64,000 nucleotides of DNA from Triglochin maritima (taxonomy: Eukaryota; Streptophyta; Magnoliopsida; Alismatales; Juncaginaceae). The translations under genes were made by a program, and so were the position numbers. The notes beneath the pieces were generated by a model. That model did no database searches, was not told where the DNA came from, and saw only the letters and a program-made list of their open reading frames with translations. The stretch is from NCBI GenBank assembly GCA_963682175.1, contig OY821791.1, positions 26,968,326-27,032,325 of the forward strand, read 5' to 3'. Of this stretch, positions 11,429 to 23,239 are shown one piece after another. Position 1 is the stretch's first letter. The number at the start of each line of letters is the position of its first letter.

Positions 11429-12980
11429 TGATTGACATCATTTCATGCTTATATTTGTACCTTATATCCATTATGTTACACCTAAGCAATGCTACGTGAC
11501 GAGTTTTATGTTTAGTTTTCAGGAATAAAGAGGTTTGAAGAGAAGAGCCATGAAAGGACCCAAAAGCAGGAAAAAGGACTTAATTGTGAGACCTGAGGAC
11601 CAAGATGCAATGGAGAAGGACCTGATCGTAAGACCGAAGGACCTAAGAGCAAAACAGGAAACTCCACACCATCATGAGGAGTATTTTGGCAATTCGATTC
11701 GGGTCGGAGCTCCAATAAACAAAGTAGATGCATCAAAGACCAACAAAGACCACCAGGAAAGCCCACAACCAAAACCAACTTGATCTGGATCATATAGACC
11801 GCCAATTGGCGGTGTTGGACCGCTAATTGGCGGTCCATATGTCTCCAGATCCGCTAAGATTTGTGCTGGGCTTGTATTAGTGTATTCTTAGTCTATTTTT
11901 GGTATTGGTTTAGTCCCACATCGGGGGATTGTCCGGGATTAGCTTTTTCCATGCTTATAAATAGAACTCTTCACCTTCCATTGTAATTACCCATTGCTTG
12001 GTGGCATTCTCTCTACTAAGGAGTGAGCCTTGAAGCAAAAACTCAAGGTGGAGAAGAATGCTACCTTCAATGTGAGTCATTTGTTAATAAAATAATTCTT
12101 CTAGTTTCTTTTAATCTTGTATTTAAATTTGTGCATGTTTGTTTAGTCTTTCCTTTCCTTTTATGTGTCTTTAATGCTTCTTGCCTTCTTAGTTAACTTT
12201 CATTTCAGTATTATGCTTTCTTTTGCTAATATAGTAGTGTAATGAGTAGTGAGTAGTTCCATCCCCATTTGGGGGGTGGAGAAATATGTGATATAATCAT
12301 GTAGTGTATCAAGTGTGTTATCTTTATCCCTTGAGCTTTATATGATTTCCATAACCATCTAATGAGTTTTCACTCTTATCTTTGATATGCTAATGCTCTT
12401 GAATGAAGCTTAGCTTATGCTTTGATTAGTGGACCTATTTTATGGGGAATGATAAGGTTAGGATATGGATGAAGTTAATTTTGGAAACACAATTTCTAGT
12501 GTATGTGCTCTTGTTGCCTTTACCTTAGCTAATGTCTTGTATGTTTTAATGATGTAGTGAAATCTTAATTCATGTGGAGGCATAGTAGGGTATAGTCTTT
12601 ATCCTTGAGTTCATGTAGCTTCATTCCAATTATTGTCTTGTATGTTTTAATGATGTAGTGAAATCTTAATTCATGTGGAGGCAAAGTTGGATGTAGTTTT
12701 ATGATTTCATGCACTACATGTTGTGAGGAGCTTAATGAACATACACACACTTCTTTATGTTCACATTATTTCTCTACCCCCTATGGGGCTTAGTTTTATT
12801 GCTTATCTTCATTTCCTTTTTGCATCTTAGTGTAGTTTAGTGTAACCAACCTTTCTTCCCTTTCTTTACCTCTCGCCTTCGCACAAACCAAGTGTCGACA
12901 CACCTCCCAGTGGACGACCCGTATTTGCCACCGCTTCAACGCGGCCGTGCACTTGCGGTTAAATATAAAATGATCAATCA
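11429..12980 (+). repeat. Element A1 3' LTR
   Basis: It matches the 5' LTR almost base for base. Its U3 palindromes are at 11798-11813 (ACCGCCAATTGGCGGT, a perfect 16-bp palindrome) and 11817-11836 (GGACCGCTAATTGGCGGTCC, one mismatched pair at the centre). TATAAATA is at 11956-11963. Confidence 0.9.
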
Positions 12981-14952
12981 GTGGACCAAGGTTCATTTGC
13001 TCATAGACAGAGTACGGGAGTAGGTTAACACTAGCACCAAGGTCTAGAAGGGCTTTGTTGATAAAAGTATCTCCTATTGCACATGAAATTGTGGGACATC
13101 CAGAATCCTTATATTTTATAGGAGACGAGTTTGACAGGATATAGCTTATGTTTGCAGTTAAGAATGTCTTCTTTGGTACGTTCGTTTTTCGCTTTTTAGT
13201 GCACAGATCTTTTAAGAATTTAGCATAAGCAGGTATTTGTTGAATCATGTCTAAGAGTGGAATGTTCACCTTAACTTGCTTAAATACTTTCAAGATTTTC
13301 TCTATTTGTGCACTTGAGTTCTTTTTGAGTCTATTGGGGAATGGGGCTTTAGGAACATAGACTCGCTCAGGTTCAGGTTGAGCTATACGTTCAGGTTGAG
13401 TAGGTGGGTTGGGCGTTTCAGATTGGACGTCGGGTTCAATGGTTAGGTCATATGTGGTTGCTTGATGACTAGATTGATTAGACGTTCTAGGATTTACCAC
13501 ATTATTATCAATCTGTCTTCCGGACCGTAATGACACTACTGCATTTATTTGTTGGAACGGTCCTTCCTCATTAACCATTTGAACTGGTCTAGGGTTGTTA
13601 TTTCCTGAAGGTGCTTGATAGGGTTGATATGAATTATTAGATCTTGGGTTCACCTCAGGTTGACTTGGAAACCGACCCTTTTCTCTTTCACCTACTATTT
13701 GTGCTAGTTGGCTGACTTGTGTCTCTAGCCTTTGGAAGGTCTGGTTGGTTGTTTGTATAAAGGTTTTCATCAAATTTTCCAAGCTTGTCAACCTAACCTC
13801 ATGATCGCTATTGTTACTAAACCCAGATGATGTATTATTTTGGTTATACGGGTTTGGTTGTTGTCTAGGAGGTTGACCTTGTTGGCTTGATGAGAAATTG
13901 GAATTATTACGCCAACCCGAGTTATAGGTTGATGCGTACGGGTCATTTCTAGCATGGTTGTACATGGCATTAACTTGTTCCCAGTCCGCACAATCCTCCA
14001 TTACATGACCAGTCTGACCACATCTAGAGCAAGGGATAGACGAGGCTTGATTCACTCGGGTTTGGGTTTGTAGCTCTAAACTTTCCATTCTGCGCATAAG
14101 GGTAGCTCGTTTTGCTTCAGCCGCTATGTTGGCATCTACAGCTAAGACACCTGGTTTGGGTTGACTTGCTATTCTAGATCCAATACTCGGGTTAAGCGGT
14201 GTTCTAGCATTGTCCCATTGCATACTGTTTTCAGCTAAATCCTCAAGAAAAGTCCAGGCATCATTTTCATTTTTTGACATAAAGTTCCCTTGGCTTACGG
14301 ATTCTACCATAACCCTAGATGTGGGTGTCAATCCCTCATAAATAATTTGGCATAATTTCCATCTCGGAATTCCATGATGAGGGCATTGGGTCAGTACACT
14401 CTTAAATCTTTCTAGATAGGAATAGAACGGATCGCTCTCAGACTGAACGAATGCAACAATGTCATTCCTTATCCTCATAGTCTTATGGTTGGGGAAATAT
14501 TTTTTCAGGAATACTTGAACAAGCTCAGCCCAACTCCTAATAGATCTTTCGGCTAGACTATATAGCCATTTCTTAGCGTCATCCTTTAGTGCTAGAGGCA
14601 CGAATTTCAGACGCACTGCCTCCTCAGGAATATGCTGGTATTGCATAAGAGAGAAGATTTCCTCAAATTCTCTAAGGAAGAGATATGGGTCTTCCCTAGA
14701 GGTGAACTTAGGCAACATACTCATGTATTGTGCCTTAAGTTCGAAGTCGCGACCCGGTATGGTGGGCATAACGATGCACGATGGCTGAGCAGCCATCGCT
14801 GGATAGCATCGATCCGTCAGAGTTATAGGTTGCACAACAGGTGGGTCCACTACGTTCTCACCCATTGGATCCGGGTGAGGTGGTGCAGCAGATGGATTGG
14901 GGCTAAGCTCTAGACTGGAATCTAGATGAACTCGTGAGAGTCGATTACTCAA
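12981..14952 (-). pseudogene. Element B Gag-protease, N-terminal part
   Basis: It begins at the ATG ending at 14952. Residues about 65-230 form an Athila-type Gag core (YMSMLPKFTSREDPYLFLRE ... LKDDAKKWLYSLAERSI ... FLKKYFPNHKT ... CPHHGIPRWKLCQIIYEGL). A zinc knuckle, CSRCGQTGHVMEDC, lies near residues 310-323. A Gln/Asn/Pro-rich linker follows, then FPNRLKKNS and FLTANISYILSNSS, and the protease motif ALLDLGASVNLLPYSVYEQM. The aspartic protease signature has DLGA in place of the retroviral D-S/T-G-A, as is usual in this plant lineage. The frame is cut by A1 after the residues LGP and continues at 5601. Gag packages the element RNA and the protease matures Gag. No polymerase is encoded. Confidence 0.85.
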
Positions 14953-16299
14953 GTCCCGAATCCAAATCTGAGTTTACCGGGTTGAATCAATTTTTGAATT
15001 CAAATTCGAAATTTAAATTCCAAATTTAATTTCAAGAATTAATTACAATTTTTTTTCGTTTTTTTATATATATATTTTTTATGTTTTTTTTTCAAAAGGG
15101 AAACAAACAATAGAATGGGGAAAGATGAGAAAGGAATCCTAATCTAGAGAATTTAGGTGAGAAGAGAAAGAAGACTCAGATGAGAAGGGAAACCTAACTC
15201 TAAAGATAGAAAGAGGGTTGGTCAGAAAATTCCTAAGAAAGCACGGTTCAAACAATCCTAGACCTAGTGTCGCTTAGATCTAGACGACTCCTAACTGGTT
15301 GAGTCGAATTGATTCGCTTGATTCACCTCCCTCACTAATCAAACCAACTTGGCCAGGCCGTGTATAGCTAGTGGGGGCGCTTCCGACAGAGTCGGTGCCA
15401 ATTAGACAACCACTTCGCTTGGAAGACTTACGTCAACACAAAAACACTTTCTAGACACCAAATTAAATTCAATCGGCTTCAGGTCATAGCAAGTCAAACC
15501 AATTCTTCTCCTTAAATGAGTCCGAGTCCTTAGGGGTCAATGTCTAGTTTATTTTAATTTAAGGCTTGGGTGACACTTTAGGATTGTGATTTGTGCGCCA
15601 CGGAAGGGTGATGAAATCCCCACCGTATCTTTGCCTACGGAGTTGCCCTTAAGATAGTTTAACTTAGATCTAGCAAACATAATCAAACAATGGTCTTTAG
15701 AGGGGGCGATTGCAAGGTTGTATGCAAACTAGATTATATGCTTAAATGCAATCGATGAAAACCACGATACGTACCTTGATTCCAGCACTCTTCAACAGAA
15801 ATTAATTTGCAAGAATTTAGCAAGAATAATGCATACAAAACACTAGATGATGCATGCACTAAGGCCTTTCTAATTTTGCCAATTTTAGGTCAGAGTTGAA
15901 TTATTGCCAATTATGGAATTTTTGCCCTATCACGTGCAATTCTAATAAAAGGAAATTTTCTGAAAATAGAAATTACGAGGAAAAAGGCAACAAAGGTTAC
16001 CTATGCAATGCTCAGTCGGGTTCGCCGCCCGCTCTCGAAATTTCAGTAGCTCCACGCGTCCACCCAGAGATGACTCGCGTCCCAGAAAAAGTTGAAGCCC
16101 AGATGCTTCAAGTGTGCGGCGGATTCGCCGCAAGTTACTCTTCAGGTGCGGCGATGTCGCCGCTCGTATAGCTCCAAATGTGCCCGGATTTCTCCGTGCA
16201 CTCTGTTGTCTCCTGAAACACAAATCCAAATACTTAGATCACGTACAAGATAAACAGGATAAAATCGAAATCAACAAAAAAAACAAAATCTGTGTCGCC
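14953..16299 (-). other. Element B leader with a palindrome pair
   Basis: Untranslated leader read on the minus strand. Two hairpin-forming palindromes lie at 16115-16132 (TGCGGCG/CGCCGCA arms) and 16148-16163 (GCGGCGATGTCGCCGC), about 140-200 nt past the primer site. They match in type the pair upstream of the LTR TATA box. The rest is AT-rich with no recognised content. Confidence 0.6.
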
Positions 16300-16317
16300 T
16301 CCCCGGCAACGGCGCCA
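16300..16317 (-). promoter_or_regulatory. Primer binding site (tRNA-Asp) of element B
   Basis: The + strand reads TCCCCGGCAACGGCGCCA, the reverse complement of the Asp primer site. It lies six bases from the LTR at 16324 and so orients element B on the minus strand. Confidence 0.9.
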
Positions 16318-16323
16318 AAAACT

Positions 16324-17508
16324 TGATGAGAATTATAATTTATATCGCAAGTGCACGACGTCAATGAAGACGTGGCAAATACGGGTCGAAAACAAGGAGG
16401 GAGAGATTTGTTATTAGTGTGATTTCGATTGGGGGAAAGGAGGAGAGAAGAATAAATTTGGGTTTTTGAGATTTTTGATTTAATTATCTAAAGCAAGAAA
16501 CATGAACAAATAAAACTAAAACAAAAATAAAGAAGTGAATTCCGTTGGGTGGAGGTTTAGATTTAAGGTTTAGATTAGAGAATTCAGAAACTTATAATAA
16601 ATCATGTTAGTTATGAAGCATTACATGATAAATGATTTAACATAAACTCAAGTAATCAAAATATACTAATCACGAAATTAAAATAATAACATTTATTCAT
16701 CTTCTCTTCACCCTAAATCCGCCACCTCCACCCTTTGGAAAGAGTTAGAAACTCATAGAGGGAGGAAGAAGGGGTCCTAGAGGCATTACAAAAGAAAAGT
16801 AAAAACAAGAAATAAAAGACAGAATTTTATTACTAAAGTAAAGACTACAAATAAAAACAACAACTAAAAACTAGGTCTAAGGCCAATGACCCTTCTAACA
16901 TCGTTCTCGGGGCTATTTATAGTTGTTACAAGAGACCTAAGTATAGAATTGGAGAGTACACGTGTCCAGACACGACTGGACAAAATTGGAGCACACGGAT
17001 CGCTAAGGGGGCGGCGAAATCGCCGCAGATGGAAGGTATGGTGCGGCGGAAACGCCGCATATAATGTTCTGATTTTGTCTGGATTTTGGTTGAATTTTTA
17101 TGGTATGATTTGATCATCCTTTGCGCGTCTGGATTGATTCTTTCCATTCTTTTGAGCTTCGGATTAATTCCTTTATATGTTTGGAGATCTACATTGATTT
17201 TTCTTTAGATTTTCTCCATAATAACTCGTGAATTGCAATTAGGTCCTTGGCTTCTTGCAATTATGTCCCCGGCTACTTTTGTGCTTAAGTCTTTGTTCTT
17301 TTTGTAATTAGATCTTGAATGCTTTTATGCTTGGATACATTTCCATTCGTAACCCGATAATCTTGAGCTTGGTCTTTATGATAGAAATGACTCTTTTGCA
17401 CGCGTTTATGCTCGGGATGTGGGTAATTTGCATTCAGGTCCCTGTATTCTGTAAATAAGACTAAACACATACCTTAGTAGCATTTATTGATATAAAAGTA
17501 ATCTAAAT
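16324..17508 (-). repeat. Element B 5' LTR, outer end deleted
   Basis: It aligns with 2754-3938 at about 99 percent by eye. The final 34 bp present in the other LTR (3939-3972) are missing; the match stops at 17508 and PMD coding sequence starts immediately. The lost end and the missing duplication point to a deletion after insertion. Confidence 0.85.
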
Positions 17509-17862
17509 TGTGCTGTAGACTATTTGGATTGGATCGGTAGATACTCACATCCAACTCTCGTGAGCGGTACCGCCCCGAGAGCTGAGAGACCACTAGATAG
17601 GACATGTGGCGATGCAATACGTTTTTCTAAATTATTTTTTATTTGTAATGTGTATTTTGTTTTCCTTGTTAATGTACACTAATTTTGATGTTATATACAG
17701 TGGATGAGTAGGGCGATACGGCTTGCGCAACCGTTCTTGGAGAAGAGGGACCTGATGCCGTACGACGAGACTAGAGCTGCATGTGTAGATTGGGATCACT
17801 TCATACACTCGTGGAACACTCAGTTGGGCATTTCTGACCAGGAGTCGGACGATGAGTCATAG
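17509..17862 (+). pseudogene. PMD protein, C-terminal exons
   Basis: The first exon reads CAVDYLDWIGRYSHPTLVSG and continues to about 17620. An intron follows, ending TTATATACAG at 17700. The last exon (17701-17862) reads LAQPFLEKRDLMPYDETRAA, then ACVDWDHFIHSWN, and ends in an acidic tail. This is the normal end of MULE-borne PMD proteins. The domain portion between VRDPETIGQ (before 2753) and CAVDYLDW is absent, consistent with a deletion that also removed the end of element B. Confidence 0.7.
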
Positions 17863-18165
17863 TCGGGTTGTACATTATCTCTATTATCTGTTGAACTGTT
17901 ATCATTTGTATTGGTATTTACATATCTGTTGTACTCTTATTATTTATTTCTGACGAACCTATCTTCTCCCTATTTGTGTATCTGTTGTACTTTTATTATT
18001 TATTTCAGACAAACATATATTTTCCCTATTTTCTATATGTAATGCATTTTAAAATTGAAATCTGATAAAAAAACAACACGGTATAATGTACGAACATATT
18101 ATAAATTAAAAAAACAGTAATATAACCAATACATTACAAATTACAATCAAAATCTGCTACGTAAC

Positions 18166-18541
18166 TGATTGACATCATTTCATGCTTACATTTGTATCTT
18201 ATATCTATTATCTTTCACCTAAACAATGCTACGTAACGAGCTTTATGTTTGAATTTCAGAAATAAATAAGTTTGAAGAGAAGAGGCATGAAAGGACCTAA
18301 AAGAACGAAAAAAGACTGAGTTGAGAGACTCGACGACTAAGATGCAAGATCGAAGGACCTGAATGAAAGATAGAAGGACCAATGAGCAAACAAGAATACT
18401 CCACACCATCATGGGGAGTATTTTGGCAATTCTATTCGGGTCGGAGCTCCAACAATCAAGGTAGATGCATCAAAGACCAACAAATCCATCCAGAAAAGCC
18501 CAGAAGAAAACCCAAACGGATCCAAACCTTGTAGACCTCCA
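18166..18541 (+). repeat. A2 5' LTR, truncated
   Basis: It matches 34531-34907. It stops in the middle of the U3 palindrome (after CCTCCAA) and continues directly as leader (GGAGGGGATG), so the TATA region, the end of the LTR and the primer site are gone. Confidence 0.85.
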
Positions 18542-19079
18542 AGGAGGGGATGTCCCATAAAAGATAAGGTTGGGGATTTCATCACCCTTTCCTTAGGCCC
18601 AAAAATAACTCTTAATAAAAGCCTTAATTCTAAACGCAAATAGACATTGACCCTAAGGATTTCAGACGCACTAGGAGAGTAATCTAGTTGAGATCGTCAT
18701 GGCCTGATCAGCGTTGCCTACCTTGTCGATAGTAGGAGGTACTGGATCTTCGGATCTGGTATCACTTGCTGGGCATTGTGGTCTTCGTTGTTGGGAGGTG
18801 AGGCGTGTCGAGGCTAGTGACCTCGAAGTTAGGCGTCGTCTAGTCTAAGGACCCATTGCCTTACATTGTTTGAGCTGTGCTTGCTAGATTAGGCTTCTAC
18901 CTTCACCCACTACCCACACTAGCTCTAGGATTCTTCCGTCCTCATTTATTTTCTACGAGTAGTCTCCTCCTCTGAGTACACCTTCTGTTGTGTGTTTTTA
19001 GAGTCGAGTCGAGCATTTTATGCGAGGTTGAGCTCGTTCTGGTGAGAGCGCTCGACTTGATTGAGTGCATTTTTCTGAG

Positions 19080-20130
19080 ATGGACGGTCTTGATGATCGG
19101 CCATCTCCGCCTCGTGCTCCTTTGGAGCGTGAGGCCGAGTCTTCTCATGGTGACGTTGGAGACCGGGTTCCATACATGGATTACCTCGGTCTGCTCCCAC
19201 CACTACGTAGACCTCCTTCTCCTTCTCCTCTGACTCGAGAGGAAGAGGAATTCGGTCAGGATCGAGTTCTTGGTGCACCACCACCTTTACATCGACAGGA
19301 TAGACCGATGACTTTGTGGGAGCGGACCCATCCTGTTCGGGTCGCGCAACCTCCTTGCATAGTACTTTCCCCAGCGGGAACAACTATGAGGTGAAACCTG
19401 AGTATGTGAGCATGCTTCCTACCTTCACTACCAATAAGGAGGATCCGTATATTTTTATACGTGAATTCGAGGAAGTATGCTCCATGTTCAAGCTTCAACA
19501 ACTTGATGAGGATTCAGTCCGGTTGAGGATGATTTGTGTTGAAGGATAATGCGAAGAAATGGATGTACAACCTCCCGACGAGCTCTATTCGGTCTTGGGA
19601 TGACTTTGTAACTGTCTTTCTGAAGAGATTTTTCCCTCAAAGGAAAACTCAACAGATACGGCACCAGATACACCAAATGTATTAGACTGAGACCGAATCA
19701 TTTTATGCTTTCTTTGAGAGGTTCAAGGACCTTCTCTTGCAGTGCCCTCATCATGGAATTGAGATGTGGTAGTTATGTCAAATTGCTTATGAGGGCCTCA
19801 ACTACAACAGCCGCACATTGTTGGAGTCAATGTGTCAAGGTGATTTCCAAATGAAACCCATCGATGAGGCATGTGACACTTTTGAATTAATGGCTGAACG
19901 TACCTTTGAGTGAGACACCATGAGAGAGCCACCAGCCGCCAGATCTTCTGGTCGAGCTGGATCATATCAAGTTGAGTCAACTATCGCGTCTGAGGCGAAA
20001 ATGACTGCTCTCATGCGTAGGATTGAGGGATTAGAGTTGGACAGAGCTCATGTAGCTCAGGTCGCTACTCCAGGGTGTAGTAGGTGTGGACGTACGGGTC
20101 ATGATGACTTGGAATGCGCTTACGCTCCCC
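19080..20130 (+). pseudogene. A2 Gag, N-terminal part
   Basis: The frame opens at MDGLDDRPSPPRAPLERE and, with several shifts and stops, shows the Athila-type Gag core: VSMLPTFTTNKEDPYIFIRE, a central SIRSWDDFVTVFLKRFFPQR, CPHHG, and SIASEAKM-like sequence. The last recognisable part is the zinc knuckle CSRCGRTGHDDLEC, ending at about 20120. The sequence is then fused to the primer-site side of a minus-strand LTR at GCTCC (20125-20130). The frame resumes at 30944 after element A3. At least one frameshift (near 19530) and in-frame stops near 19682, 19770 and 19913 make it non-functional. Confidence 0.75.
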
Positions 20131-20143
20131 GGCAACGGCGCCA
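20126..20143 (-). promoter_or_regulatory. Primer binding site (tRNA-Asp) at the A3 left junction
   Basis: The reverse complement is TGGCGCCGTTGCCGGGGA. It is fused on its left to A2 gag sequence through a shared CTCC, so no element interior follows it. Confidence 0.85.
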
Positions 20144-20149
20144 AAAACT

Positions 20150-21717
20150 TGATTGATTCGTTTTATTTAACCGCAAGAGCACGACCACGTTGAAGCGGTG
20201 GCAAATACGGGTTGTCCACTGCGAGGTGTGTCGATGTTTGGTTTGTGCGAATGCGAGTGGTAAAGAAATGAGAGAAAGATTGGTTACACTAAACTACACT
20301 AAGGTGCAAGTGGAAATGGAAAAGAAGCAAGAAACTAAACCCCAAAGGGGTAGAGAAATAATGTGAACATAAAGAAGTGTGTGTGTTCATTAAGCTCCTC
20401 ACAATATGTAGTGCATGAAATCATAAAACTAAATCCAACTTTGCCTCCACATGAATTAAGATTAGATCACATCATTAAAACATACAAGACAAAATTGGAA
20501 TGAAGCTAAATGAACTTAAGTAGAAAGACTAGACCCTACTATGCCTCCACATGAATTAAGATAACACATTATCATTAAAACATACAAGACATTAACCAAG
20601 GTAAAGGAAACAAGAGTACATACACTAAAACTTGTGTTTCCAATATTAATTCCATCCATATCCTAACCTTATCATTCCCCATAATATAGGTCCACTAATC
20701 GAAGCATAGGCTAAGCTTCATTCAAGAGCATTAGCATATCAAAGATAAGAGTGAAAACCCATTAGATGGTTATGGAAATCATATAAAGCTCAAGGGATTA
20801 AGATAACACACACTTAATACACTACATGATTATATCACATATTTCTCCACCCCCCCAAATGGGGATGGATCTACTCACTACTCATTACACTAACTACATT
20901 AACAAAATGAAACATAATACTGAAATGAAATTAATCTAAGCAAGCAAGAAACATTAAAGAAACTAAAAGAACAAGAGACTAAAGAAACATGCAAGACATG
21001 TAAATTGAAATTAACTAAGCAATGTAAAAACTAAAGCAAACAACAATAACTTCAAAACTTCTATTATTACTCACTCCAAATTACAAGCAGCCCTTCCTCC
21101 ACCAGAGTTTTGCTTCAAGGCTTCACTCTTAGTAGGGAAGAAGGCCACCAAGAGAGATATGGATACAATGGAAGGTGAAGTTCTATTTATAAGCATGGAA
21201 AAAGCTAATCCGGGACAATCCCCCGATGTGGGACTAAACAAATACCAAAAATAGACTAAGCATACACTAATACACGTGCTCCTGAAAGCTAAGCGGATCC
21301 AGAGCTATCTGGACTGTGAATTGGCGGTCTATAAGTTCCAGATCTGTTTGGTTTTCATGCTGGGCTTTGCTTGATGTATTTGTTGGTCTTGGATGCATCT
21401 ACTTCACTTGTTGGAGCTCCGACCCGAATTGAAGTGCCAAAATACTCCCCATGATGGTGTGGAGTTTTCTGTTTTGCTCTTAGGTCCTTCAATCTTACGT
21501 TCAGGTCCTTCGGTCTGACGTTCAGGTCCTTCTCCCTTGCATCTTAGTCCCCAGGTCTCACAATTAAGTCTTTTTTCCTGCTTTTGGGTCCTTTCATGAC
21601 TCTTCTCTTCAAACCTCTTTATTTCTAAATTCAAACATAAAACTCGTCACGTAGCATTGCTTAGGTGTAAGATAATGGATATAAGATACAAATATAAGCA
21701 TGAAATGATGTCAATCA
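20150..21717 (-). repeat. A3 LTR, complete
   Basis: It starts TGATTGACATC and ends ATCAATCA on the minus strand, the same family as A1 and A2. A minus-strand TATAAATA lies near 21184-21191, and a decayed GAATTGGCGG palindrome upstream of it near 21319. Confidence 0.85.
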
Positions 21718-23239
21718 AATACCCCCACACCTAAGTTTTTGCTAGTCCCGAGCAAAACAAAGAAAGAGAAAAACAAACGAGAAACAAAAAATCCTAACTC
21801 ACTTTCGTAGGAAGCACGGTTTCACTTAGCACGTGTAACAAGCCGTTAAACCTCCTTGTTGCCAAGGAGGAGGAGTGTTGTCTCCTGAGGGTTTTCAGCG
21901 GATATACCCACAAAATCCGAACATATGTTGTCGATCATTGGACGCGGTAATCCTATGGGCCGACTCTATATAGGTAATCAGTCCACGTACCTAACCTAAT
22001 GAACCATTCGTGCAAGTTAAATAAGGAATTAAGTGAAAGACATGGACAACCTCAACATCCTCAAGTGATACAAAGTGCAAAGTCCATTAAGGTTCTTATT
22101 TGCATTACCATTTTTTTTCTTTTTTTTTCTTTTCTCTCTTTTTTTCTTTTTATTAGTTGGAGCTTCATTCTCCCATGGTCAGGTTTCGTGCATCATTGCC
22201 CATGACTTACACTATCACGTACACCTTTCCCCAAATCTCCACATAGGCCAATCCATATCACCCGTGTAACGGGAGTTCGGTCGGCGCATCCCAAGTCAGA
22301 TGACTCGAAAGCACCAGGCACAAAGTCCCCTCAGACCTACTTTCCCAAGTGATAGGAGCCGTGCCAGAAGAGAGAACACCTACTCACTTATTTCTTATCT
22401 ACACATGAACCAAAACCCCTACACTTAATGTCTCACAACAAGATTTAGAGGGTCCTTGGCTACAACAAACTTCCTTAAGTTAACAAACACGAATTATTGA
22501 CTCACTAAGCTCAGGGTGGACTTCTATAAATGTTTGAGCACTGAAACCCTATGATTACTCACCCCCAAGGGAAAACTGGGGTGCATCCTAACGAATCGAT
22601 AAATCCTAAAACCTTTGTACTATATATCCTAATGCATCAAGTTCAAGACAATTTTGGGAGCTTTCTTTTTACTTTGCCTCTCAACGGTTTTGCACATGCT
22701 AAACACACGCAAAACCACAAAACATTTTCTTTCGCAAACACATGAAGATTTTGAAAGAAATGTGAAAATTTTGAAGCACTAGGCAAGCAAAAGAAGACAA
22801 GTCACCCAAGGATCATGGCAAGCAGATATATCGATATTAAATGCAGCACACTAACATGACCCTATCAATACACACAAAAGAAAACAAAAATCAAAGGAAA
22901 AGACTCAACTATGTACACACGTAAAACACCCCCACACACCTACTTCATGCATTGTCCTCAATGAATGCGAGCAAGATACTACATGGATGTATGCATGAAA
23001 AAGGAGATATCTCACCAACATGAAGTACAAAGGGAAGTTCAAGGTCATGTTGATGGACACAACCCAAATTCCCCTCAAAACCTGTGAGATACTTAAAAAG
23101 GGAGACCAAATACGTGAAAGAAAGGGGACCCAAATACTCAAGGGTTGGAGCCCACAACAATCAATGCTCGCTCATGGAGTCTTCTTTTTCTTTTACTTTT
23201 TTTATACTATGTACAACAATAGGCTTCCATCTTCATATG
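21718..23239 (-). other. A3 3' non-coding arm
   Basis: Equivalent to 9784-11428 of A1. It carries the polypurine tract beside the LTR, the conserved block (21792-21919), a pyrimidine-rich run at 22111-22150 and the shared segment near 22260-22340. No gene is seen. Confidence 0.6.
21792..21919 (-). other. Conserved 130-nt structured block, copy 3 (A3)
   Basis: Read on the minus strand it keeps CCTCCTTG-GCAA-CAAGGAGG exactly. The second stem has two substitutions (TTACAC ... GTGAAA). The remainder is nearly identical to the other copies. Confidence 0.7.

Larger units (their letters stand above)
5607..12980 (+). mobile_element. Element A1: young non-autonomous Athila-like LTR retrotransposon
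   Basis: Two LTRs of identical length (5607-7158 and 11429-12980, 1552 bp each) differ at only about ten positions by eye. They are flanked by a perfect 5-bp duplication, GTGGA (5602-5606 and 12981-12985). The tRNA-Asp primer site is at 7165-7182 and a polypurine tract precedes 11429. The 4.3-kb interior carries one zinc-knuckle frame (8326-9783) and long non-coding arms; it has no capsid core, protease or polymerase. It is the youngest clearly dated insertion in stack 1 and sits in the protease frame of element B. Confidence 0.92.
2754..17508 (-). mobile_element. Element B: Athila-like Ty3 retrotransposon with Gag-protease only
   Basis: Two LTRs (2754-3972 and 16324-17508) bound an internal region read on the minus strand. 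Beside the right LTR is a perfect tRNA-Asp primer site, and beside the left LTR a polypurine tract (minus strand TAGGTGTGGGG). One Gag-protease frame (14952-12981 continued at 5601-5078) is interrupted only by element A1. No reverse transcriptase, RNase H or integrase sequence follows the protease; about 1.1 kb of non-coding sequence leads to the LTR. The element would therefore depend on a partner. The two LTRs differ at roughly a dozen positions by eye, so the insertion is young. Its right outer edge has been deleted together with part of the PMD gene. Confidence 0.85.

Noticed and set aside
12796..12980. Extension of the element B Gag frame into the A1 LTR
   Set aside because: The frame runs into LTR sequence only because A1 inserted there. 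The true continuation is at 5601.
22075..22270. Phe-rich frame near a T-rich tract
   Set aside because: It arises from a pyrimidine run in the A3 3' arm. No conserved counterpart exists in A1 or A2.
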